From: VFBF01 sp964530695
Lineage (GTDB): Bacteria; Pseudomonadota; Alphaproteobacteria; Caulobacterales; Aquidulcibacteraceae
Length of the DNA: 64,000 bases
NCBI GenBank assembly: GCA_964530695.1
Contig: CAZGYQ010000003.1
Coordinates: forward strand, 17,150-81,149
Reading direction: 5' to 3'
Shown here: piece by piece, positions 25,774-32,215 of the stretch
Numbering within the stretch: the first letter of the stretch is position 1
Layout of the letters: each line of letters begins with the position of its first letter
Position numbers and translations under genes: made by a program
Notes under the pieces: model-generated
Seen by the model: the letters and a program-made list of their open reading frames with translations, nothing else
Databases searched by the model: none
Told to the model about the DNA's origin: nothing

Positions 25774-26912
25774 GCGCTGATCAGCTCGTCCAGTTCGCGT
25801 CGCGGCGTCGGCTTCACGGTCTTGCCATGGCCGATGCGCGCAAGCATCTGCACCGGCGCGGCCGCCGTTCCGCCAAGCATGGCCTGCTGTTCGGCATAAA
25901 GATCAGCCATTTCGGGGAATTCCTCGAGCGCCATGCTCCATGGATGCATGGCGAGGCCTTGCGCGGTCGCGGCGAGATTCATCCGCGCATAGGCGCGGCC
26001 GACGCCGATCTGCGTGGCGCGCGTGTTGTCGGCGCTCCTCGTCCACACGAACGCGGGCGCGGTGTCGGCGAGTTTTCTCCAGATCTTCGCGCCTTCCCTG
26101 TTGGCGGTCGAACGCGGATCGAGCATCGCTTCGTGCGAGAGCAGCCCCAGCGCCTTCATTGCTTCCATCGCCACGCCGTCCATCGCGAGGCCGTCGCGGT
26201 GCTCTGCGATCTCGGCGGCGCCGATGCGCATCACGTCCACGCTTTCCTTCAACGCCGCCGGCGTCGCCATCTCGCGCAACCAGCCGCGCCACGCGAGATC
26301 GCGCATCTTCGTCACGCGTTCGGGCGCATTGGCGAAGCCGCTCTCGAAACCGGGGCCTGCCGCGAGCACGGCTTGCAGCGCGCTCTCCTCGGGAATGCGC
26401 GCAGCGTCGAAGGGTTCGCGATTGGTGCGCCGCTGGGTGATCTGGGCGTAGAGCGGGTCTTTCGCGACCGACGCATCGGGCGTGAGGCGGATGTGCGCGA
26501 TCGGCCTCGCATCGAGCACGGGCTGCGGCTCGCCTTCGGGCCAGAGCGTGATCTCGGCGCGATGGCCGTTCTGGCGGGCGGCGATGTCGAGCAGTTCGAG
26601 GAACGCGCCGCAGCCGATGGTGATCTGGCGGTTCGGCGGATCGGTGACCGGCAGCAGGCGCGTGAGATCTGGCGAGAGGATGATCTCGTTCTCGCCGGGC
26701 AACGCGATGAGCCAGGGCTGCATGTTATGCGGGTTAGGTGCGAGGATCGCGTGCGCCAGCGCGTGGCGGCGGGGATCGGCCTCGCCCGCGCCGGGCGTCC
26801 GCCAGGCGGCGTAAGCTTCTGAGAGGTTCGAGGGCGCGCAGGCGGTCGCAGCGAACGGCGTGGCGGCGAGCAGGGCGAGGACGTGACGCCGAGAAGTGAT
26901 GGGGGACGGCAT
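25770..26912 (-). CDS. Exported nitroreductase-like protein (Acg family) with Tat-type signal
   Basis: This 380-residue protein begins SPITSRRHVLALLAATPFA, a twin-arginine-like signal, and TACAP could be a lipobox. It then shows NPHNMQPWL and TQRRTNREPFD, the FMN-binding marks of the Acg/nitroreductase-fold group. These proteins hold flavin but often lack catalysis, and some are thought to store flavin. A Tat route would fit a cofactor-loaded protein. It is coupled by ATGA to a MarR regulator, which suggests response to redox-active compounds. Confidence 0.75.
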   Translation of the reverse strand: MPSPITSRRHVLALLAATPFAATACAPSNLSEAYAAWRTPGAGEADPRRHALAHAILAPNPHNMQPWLIALPGENEIILSPDLTRLLPVTDPPNRQITIGCGAFLELLDIAARQNGHRAEITLWPEGEPQPVLDARPIAHIRLTPDASVAKDPLYAQITQRRTNREPFDAARIPEESALQAVLAAGPGFESGFANAPERVTKMRDLAWRGWLREMATPAALKESVDVMRIGAAEIAEHRDGLAMDGVAMEAMKALGLLSHEAMLDPRSTANREGAKIWRKLADTAPAFVWTRSADNTRATQIGVGRAYARMNLAATAQGLAMHPWSMALEEFPEMADLYAEQQAMLGGTAAAPVQMLARIGHGKTVKPTPRRELDELISA

Positions 26913-26923
26913 GGCGCTTACCT

Positions 26924-26962
26924 CGTTCGAAGTTGAACCTTATTGGTTTGATATTGAACTAT
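26924..26962. promoter_or_regulatory. Promoter-region repeats, possible MarR site
   Basis: GTTCGAAGTTGAAC (26925-26938) is followed by GGTTTGATATTGAACT (26945-26960) just upstream of the nitroreductase-marR pair. Both contain imperfect dyads ending in TTGAAC in an AT-rich patch. MarR autoregulation is inferred; no exact family consensus was matched. Confidence 0.4.
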
Positions 26963-26996
26963 ATCGGCGATGTCAACGATGGCTCGCCGCAAGGCG

Positions 26997-27953
26997 TCAG
27001 CGCGGCGCGCTGGTCATGGAGACGAAGACGTCCTCGAGGTCGGGTTCCTCGGTCTTCAGGTCGTGGATCGAGATGCCCGCAGCCTTCACGCGGTCCAGCA
27101 GGCTTTCCACCGTATGGTCGGCGCTGCGGAAGTTGAGCGCAAAGGAGCCGTCCGCGCGCATGTGCGGATCGAGATCCTCGAAGCCCTCGGGCATCGCCGC
27201 GAGGTGCTGCTGCGGCGCGATCACCAGCGTGCGCTTGTCGAGGCGTCGCAGGATCTGCGGCGTCGGCTCGCACGCGATGACTTCGCCGTGGTTGATGATC
27301 GCGATGGTGTCGCAGAGTTCCTGCGCCTCCTCGAGATAGTGCGTGGTGAGCACGATGGTCACGCCCTGCGCGTGCAGCGCTTTCACGTAATCCCAGAGCT
27401 GGCGGCGCAACTCCACGTCCACGCCCGCGGTCGGTTCGTCGAGCACCACGACCGGCGGGGCGTGCACCAGCGCCTTGGCCACGAGCAGCCGGCGCTTCAT
27501 GCCGCCCGACAGCGTGCGCGCATATGCGTCCTTCTTGTCCCACAGGCCCACCGCCTTGAGAATTTCCTCGCTGCGGCGCTCGGCCTTCGGCACGCCGTAG
27601 AAGCCCGCCTGCATCTCCAGCGACTCCCACGGCGAGAAGAAGGGATCCATGTTCAGTTCCTGCGGCACGATGCCGATCGCGCCGCGCGCATTGCGCGGGT
27701 CGGCGTCAATGTCGACGCCCCAGATCGAGGCGCGCCCGCCCGTCTTCACCACGAGGCCGCCGAGGATGTTGATGAACGTCGACTTGCCCGCGCCGTTGGG
27801 GCCGAGCAGCCCGAAGAACGAGCCGCGCGGGATGGCGAGGTCGATGCCCTTGAGCGCCTGCTTGGGCGGGTTCTTGCGGTCGCCGCGATAGGTTTTCTCC
27901 AGCCCGCGCGCCTCGATGGCGAAGTCGGGGGCGGGCGGGTTCGGATCGCGCAT
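26997..27953 (-). CDS. ABC-2 type transporter ATPase without adjacent permease (YadG-like)
   Basis: This 318-residue ATPase has Walker A GPNGAGKST, signature TLSGGMKRR, Walker B VVVLDEPTAGVD and switch LTTHYLEEA. The C-terminal 90 residues, ending EEPDLEDVFVSMT, match YadG/NodI-type exporters. No permease gene touches it: upstream is an interspersed repeat and downstream a nitroreductase gene, so the membrane partner must be elsewhere. The start ATG at 27953 has AGGAAGGA eight bases upstream; another ATG at 27959 is too close to that site. Confidence 0.85.
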   Translation of the reverse strand: MRDPNPPAPDFAIEARGLEKTYRGDRKNPPKQALKGIDLAIPRGSFFGLLGPNGAGKSTFINILGGLVVKTGGRASIWGVDIDADPRNARGAIGIVPQELNMDPFFSPWESLEMQAGFYGVPKAERRSEEILKAVGLWDKKDAYARTLSGGMKRRLLVAKALVHAPPVVVLDEPTAGVDVELRRQLWDYVKALHAQGVTIVLTTHYLEEAQELCDTIAIINHGEVIACEPTPQILRRLDKRTLVIAPQQHLAAMPEGFEDLDPHMRADGSFALNFRSADHTVESLLDRVKAAGISIHDLKTEEPDLEDVFVSMTSAPR

Positions 27954-27977
27954 GGACATTCCTTCCTGGAGCCGGAT

Positions 27978-28124
27978 TTTCCGTGCTTCCCCGTGAGGGG
28001 AAGGTGGCTCGCGGCGAGGCCGCGAGACGGATGGGGCGGTGCGCTGGCTGTGGAAAGCGAGCCGCCGCCCCATCAGTCAGCGCGTGTCGCGCTGACAGCT
28101 TCCCCTCACGGGGAAGCACGGAAA
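27978..28124. repeat. Palindromic element with perfect 26-bp inverted arms
   Basis: Bases 27978-28003 (starting TTTCCGTGCTTCCCCGTGAG) are the exact reverse complement of 28099-28124. Each arm itself contains a small hairpin CTTCCCC-GTGA-GGGGAAG. The 95-base interior is GC-rich, has further dyads (CTCGCGGC / GCCGCGAG) and no gene. It lies upstream of the ABC ATPase gene and may shape its mRNA. Related decayed sequence is at 35222-35382. Confidence 0.8.
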
Positions 28125-28235
28125 CCAGCCTGGACCTTGCTGGAGACGGCCGCTTGAGGCGCGTTGACGCGCCGAGGCGGCTCGCACTAGGTACGGGCCG
28201 TCGGCGACGAATTCAATCACAGAGCTTTTGCGGAC

Positions 28236-28445
28236 ATGGCCACGCCCAACGCCCCCGATACGATGCGGCCGGACGCGCCGGAGGTTCTTACCGTGACGTC
28301 GAAGCGCGTGAAGTGCGACGGCGGCGGCGGCGCGCTCGGCCACCCGGTGGTGTTCTACGACATGGGCGAGGCGGATTTCGTCGAGTGCCTCTACTGCGAC
28401 CGCCGCTACGTGCTCGCGCCCGGCGCCGGCGCCCACGATCACTGA
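28236..28445 (+). CDS. zf-CHCC zinc-finger protein (NDUFS6-like)
   Basis: This 69-residue protein has the ligand set Cys-x8-His-x14-Cys-x2-Cys in VKCDGGGGALGHPVVF...VECLYCDRRY, the zf-CHCC domain. In alphaproteobacteria and mitochondria this domain is found in the complex I subunit NDUFS6, which binds zinc near the N module; free-standing bacterial copies are thought to be counterparts. It is complete and stands alone, 35 bases before the convergent DUF3857 gene end. Confidence 0.85.
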   Translation: MATPNAPDTMRPDAPEVLTVTSKRVKCDGGGGALGHPVVFYDMGEADFVECLYCDRRYVLAPGAGAHDH

Positions 28446-28478
28446 CGAAGCGGAAGGGCCGCGGCGGCGCGCTGAGCG

Positions 28479-30512
28479 CTATCCGCCGGCGAGGAAGCGT
28501 CCGAGCGCCGCGAGGATCGCGAAGATGATGATCCCGATCCGCAGGGAGTCGAACCAGCCCGACATGCCGCCCGCCTTGACGAAGGCGTCCCCCGACGTCG
28601 CCGAGGCGATCACCACGTCCGACCCCTTGCGCATGGCGCTCACCAGCTCGACGTAGCGCGGCGCGTCGGCGGCCGGCATCGTGTCGCGCTCGATGCGCAG
28701 GCGCTGCGTGAGCGTGAAGTGGCGCTTTTTCTTGCGGTCGCGGGCCAGGGCCGTCTCATAAACTGCGCCCGGCGCCTCGACGGCGATGTTCCAGCCGTCC
28801 GACGGCCAGTTCACCGGCAGCTCGAGCTCCACCGTGCGCGTGGATTCCCGCGGACGGCCGAGATGCACGTCGCGCTTGCGCGGGCCGTTGGCGGAGAGAT
28901 CGGAAAGGTCGGCGCCGATGAAATAGTCCTTGGAAGCGAATTCCACCCGCCCGCCTTCGAGGCGCTTCCACGGCGCGGGAATTTCGTACTTCTCGATCGT
29001 GGTCAGGCGGTTCTGCGCGGGATCGTCCTCAAAGCGCATCGGTTCGAGCGCGATGAGCCCCGGCCACACGTCCTGCAGCTGGCGCAGATAGGTCTTGGCG
29101 ACGGCGGTGAGGCCTTCGTTGGCGATGCGCTCGCGCAGGTCGTCGGCGCGCCACGAACTGTAGCTCGTGCGCCATTCGTAGGTGGCCGGCGAACTCGGCT
29201 TCGGACCGAAGACGATGCGCTCCTTCACGTCGACGGCGTGGTCGGGAAGCACGGGCCCCATGGATTCAAGCGCCGTCACGCCCGGCGCAAGCGGCAGCGC
29301 CCAGCCATAATAGGCCTTGTAGATGTGCGAAAGGGAGCCTTCCTGGTTGCGCCGTGTCGGGTCGAGCCAGTGCGTCTTGCCGTCGACGATCACGCGCACG
29401 ATGCAGTGATCGAACGCTGACGCCGTCGGCAGCCACGCGTTCAGTCCCTCGCCCTGGCGTGTGTTCACGAGGGCGGGGCAGGCGTCGAGGCCGACGCGCC
29501 GCGCGACGGCGGTGTAGAGGCGCGCGGCATCCTTGCAATCGCCGTAGCGGCTCGTCCATGCCGCTTCGATCGCGCGCGGCTGGAGACCGCCCTCCGCCAT
29601 GGACAGCGAAAGATAGCGCAGGCTGCGCTGCACGAAGCGCAGGACTTCCGCCGCGCGGTCCGCCGGCGTCGTCGCTTCCCGCGCGATGAGGTCGATCGCT
29701 TCCTGCAGCTCGTCCGGCAGGTCTGCGTCGGTTTCATAGAGCGGCGTGAAGAGCTCCGCGACCTCGCCCCAGCTGTCGAACTCGGAGAACTGGATCTCCG
29801 CGCGCGAAATCTCCCACGGCGGCGCGAGGTCTTCGGTCTCCACCGCCGGTCGGCGCACCGCGCGCCAGCGGCGGTCGATGACGCCGTCCTTCTCGATGAC
29901 TTCAGGCGTGGGCGCGCCGTTAACGCCGCGGAAGTGGATGGGGCGATCGACACGCGTGCGCAGGCGGTGGCGGGTCTCCATCATCGCCTGGCCCCACTCG
30001 AACGCGATCCACGCGGCATGCTTGCCGCGCAGGATCGGGTTGCCGCCGATGATCGTGTAGCTGGTCTCGACCACGTCGCCGGGACGCACGTCGGGAATCA
30101 CGAGATGCACCGTCAGGCGACCGTCGAACACGAGGCGCTCAAGGCTGCGTTCGCGGCGGAACACCTCGAAGGCCTCGGGCCTGGCGTGGTCGATCACCTG
30201 CCCGGCGCGGTGGACGCGCACGAAGTGGATCTCCACAGTCTCGCAGATCGGGTCGAACGGCACGGAGAACTGGGCGGCGCGCTCGGCGCCGGAATTGGTC
30301 ATCACCCGCTCGGCGTAGCGGCCATGCCAGGATCGTTCGGCCCCCACGAGGTCGACCTGCGTGTCGTCGAGCAGCATGCAGCGTCCGCCCGACACGAAGA
30401 TCTCTTCAGGCACGGCGGGGCTGTCATAGGGATCGTGCACGACCCAGTCCGGCACGGGCGCAATCCGCGCCCGGTCCGTCTGCGGACCGGTGATGGGGAT
30501 CGCCCCCGACAT
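28479..30512 (-). CDS. DUF3857 / transglutaminase-like membrane-anchored protein
   Basis: This 677-residue protein has an N-terminal DUF3857 beta domain (about 60-230) and a transglutaminase-like core with a complete Cys-His-Asp triad: Cys326 in YGDCKDAA, His369 in AFDHCIV and Asp384 in HWLDPT. The C-terminus ends in one membrane segment (RIGIIIFAILAALGRFL). No signal peptide is evident at the chosen start, although the family usually acts outside the cytoplasm. Possible activity is amide hydrolysis or cross-linking, target unknown. It diverges from the PEP-mutase-like gene. Confidence 0.82.
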   Translation of the reverse strand: MSGAIPITGPQTDRARIAPVPDWVVHDPYDSPAVPEEIFVSGGRCMLLDDTQVDLVGAERSWHGRYAERVMTNSGAERAAQFSVPFDPICETVEIHFVRVHRAGQVIDHARPEAFEVFRRERSLERLVFDGRLTVHLVIPDVRPGDVVETSYTIIGGNPILRGKHAAWIAFEWGQAMMETRHRLRTRVDRPIHFRGVNGAPTPEVIEKDGVIDRRWRAVRRPAVETEDLAPPWEISRAEIQFSEFDSWGEVAELFTPLYETDADLPDELQEAIDLIAREATTPADRAAEVLRFVQRSLRYLSLSMAEGGLQPRAIEAAWTSRYGDCKDAARLYTAVARRVGLDACPALVNTRQGEGLNAWLPTASAFDHCIVRVIVDGKTHWLDPTRRNQEGSLSHIYKAYYGWALPLAPGVTALESMGPVLPDHAVDVKERIVFGPKPSSPATYEWRTSYSSWRADDLRERIANEGLTAVAKTYLRQLQDVWPGLIALEPMRFEDDPAQNRLTTIEKYEIPAPWKRLEGGRVEFASKDYFIGADLSDLSANGPRKRDVHLGRPRESTRTVELELPVNWPSDGWNIAVEAPGAVYETALARDRKKKRHFTLTQRLRIERDTMPAADAPRYVELVSAMRKGSDVVIASATSGDAFVKAGGMSGWFDSLRIGIIIFAILAALGRFLAGG

Positions 30513-30530
30513 TCCCTGACCCCATGCCCT

Positions 30531-30592
30531 CGGGGCTCTGTCAGCCCCGTAATGTCACATCTTAGACACGTGGCTTGTCCGGCGGACAAGCC
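30531..30592. promoter_or_regulatory. Two perfect palindromes in a divergent promoter region
   Basis: CGGGGCT-CTGTC-AGCCCCG at 30531-30549 and GGCTTGTCCG-G-CGGACAAGCC split over 30572-30592 are perfect dyads 22 bases apart. They lie in the 204-base gap between the DUF3857 gene and the PEP-mutase-like gene, which diverge. They could be regulator sites or mRNA leader hairpins; no regulator is encoded next to them. Confidence 0.45.
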
Positions 30593-30716
30593 GTGCGCTG
30601 CGTTTGGCCCGTTGCTGCCGACCCGTGGGCGATCGACGATGAGCCGGTCCGAATTCGGCGGGCGAAGCGGGGCTGAACGGCGTAGAATGCGTCCGGTTCG
30701 CCTCAGGAGGTCTAGC

Positions 30717-31523
30717 ATGTCCAACGCCGCCGCTTTCCATGCGCTGCATCACGGACCAACCATCCTGCGTCTGCCCAACGCCTGGGACGCCGCCTCGGCG
30801 CGCGTCATCGAGAGCGCTGGCGCCAGAGCCATCGCCACATCGAGCGCCGCCGTCGCATGGGCGCACGGCTACGCGGACGGCCATCATCTCCCTGTGAGCA
30901 AGCTCGTGACGACGATCGAGGAGATCGCCCGCGTCGTTTCCGTTCCAGTCACCGCCGACGCCGAGGGCGGCTACGCCGATGATCCCAAGGCGGTCGGAGA
31001 GGTCATCACCGCGCTGATCGGCGCGGGCGCGGTGGGGATCAATCTGGAGGACGGGCGCGACCCGTATGACCTGCACGTGCGCAAGGTCGAGGCGGCGCGG
31101 GCCGCCGCGGTGCGGGCGGGCGTCGATCTCTTCATCAACGCGCGCACGGACGTCTGGCTGAAGCAGCTCGTCCCGCCCGAAGCGGCGCTGGAGGAAGGCG
31201 TCCGGCGCGGCAAGGCGCTGAAGCAGGCCGGCGCGAGCGGCTATTTCGTGCCCATGCTGATCGACGCGGGCGATCTTGCGGCGGTGGTCGAGGCGGTCGG
31301 CCTGCCGGTGAACGCGATGGCCCGGCCGGGGCTGCCGCCGGCGGCGGAGCTGGAGCGGATCGGCGTGCGCCGGCTGAGCGCGGCGACGGGTGTCGCGGCC
31401 GCCGCCTGGGCCGCCGTGCGCGCCGCCACCGAGGCGTTCCTGGAAACCGGCGACAGCGACGTGCTCGCCCAGAAAGCCGGCGCGCCGTTCAACTACAACA
31501 TGCTGTTTCTGAAGGGCGGCTGA
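30717..31523 (+). CDS. Isocitrate lyase / PEP mutase superfamily enzyme
   Basis: This 268-residue TIM-barrel enzyme is of the ICL/PEPM superfamily, which makes or breaks C-C or P-C bonds next to carboxylates. Visible marks are LRLPNAWDAASAR, VPVTADAEGGYAD (metal site), GINLEDGRD and NARTDVWL. It lacks the KKCGH-type catalytic loop of true isocitrate lyase, so it belongs to the group with methylisocitrate-lyase-like, oxaloacetate-decarboxylase-like and PEP-phosphonomutase-like members; the exact substrate is open. An AGGAGG stands seven bases ahead of ATG 30717. Confidence 0.8.
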   Translation: MSNAAAFHALHHGPTILRLPNAWDAASARVIESAGARAIATSSAAVAWAHGYADGHHLPVSKLVTTIEEIARVVSVPVTADAEGGYADDPKAVGEVITALIGAGAVGINLEDGRDPYDLHVRKVEAARAAAVRAGVDLFINARTDVWLKQLVPPEAALEEGVRRGKALKQAGASGYFVPMLIDAGDLAAVVEAVGLPVNAMARPGLPPAAELERIGVRRLSAATGVAAAAWAAVRAATEAFLETGDSDVLAQKAGAPFNYNMLFLKGG

Positions 31524-31553
31524 CGGGCGCGCCAGGGTGCGCTATGGTCAAGT

Positions 31554-31847
31554 ATGACCCGAGAAGAAGCCATTGCAGCGCTGAAGGCGCTGGAGCCGGA
31601 CCTCCGCAGCAGGGGCGTGGGAGCGCTTTACCTGTACGGGTCGGTTGCGCGCAACGCCGCACTGGCGACGAGTGATGTCGATATTTTCTTTGACCGCGCG
31701 CCGGGCGCTCGCATTGGGCTGTCGCTTGTCGGCATGAAACAGGACATCGAAGCCGCGCTGGGTGTTCCGGTGGACTTCGGCAGCCGTGAGGGTCTGCACC
31801 CGCTGCTGCGGTCCGATATCGAGGCGCGCTCCCTTCGGGTGTTCTGA
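31554..31847 (+). CDS. MNT-type minimal nucleotidyltransferase (antitoxin of HEPN-MNT pair)
   Basis: This 97-residue protein shows YLYGSVARNAALATSDVDIF, the GS-x10-DxD nucleotidyltransferase motif of MNT antitoxins. In characterised HepT-MntA pairs the MNT enzyme adds AMP units to a tyrosine of the HEPN toxin and silences it. It overlaps the following HEPN gene by one base (TGATG), the normal order for such pairs. The start ATG 31554 follows a weak ribosome site. Confidence 0.85.
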   Translation: MTREEAIAALKALEPDLRSRGVGALYLYGSVARNAALATSDVDIFFDRAPGARIGLSLVGMKQDIEAALGVPVDFGSREGLHPLLRSDIEARSLRVF

Positions 31848-32215
31848 TGCCGGGCGGCCGTCCGGCGCGCATGCGCCTCTTCGATATTCTCGATTCGATC
31901 GCCGGAATTGACCGGGTTGCATCCGAAGCGCGTGCGCGCGGTGAAAAGCCGTCGCCTGAGAACTGGCGCGCCATCGAAAGATGGCTGAAAATCATCTCGG
32001 AGGCCTCGCGCCACGTGCCCGATGAGATGAAGGCTCAGGAGAACGACATCCCATGGCGGCAGGTCGCCGATCTGGGCAATGTCATCCGGCACAACTACGA
32101 CCGTGTCGATGTCGCAACCCTGAATGAAATCGTCGAGGATAGTCTTCCGCCGCTGAAGGCGGCGGCGGAGCGCCTCTATCAGGCGTGCAAGTTTCCAGCG
32201 GACCCTTGGCCATGA
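31847..32215 (+). CDS. HEPN-domain protein (DUF86/HepT-like toxin)
   Basis: This 122-residue helical protein is of the DUF86 family, candidate RNase toxins. The C-terminal active region reads LGNVIRHNYDRVD; the usual RN-x3-H-x-Y has Gly in place of the first Arg, while an Arg sits right before the His. The Tyr that the MNT partner would modify is kept. Its last four bases overlap the start of polA (ATGA), so ribosomes finishing this gene could reinitiate on polA. The family call is firm; activity is uncertain because of the shifted Arg. Confidence 0.82.
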   Translation: MPGGRPARMRLFDILDSIAGIDRVASEARARGEKPSPENWRAIERWLKIISEASRHVPDEMKAQENDIPWRQVADLGNVIRHNYDRVDVATLNEIVEDSLPPLKAAAERLYQACKFPADPWP

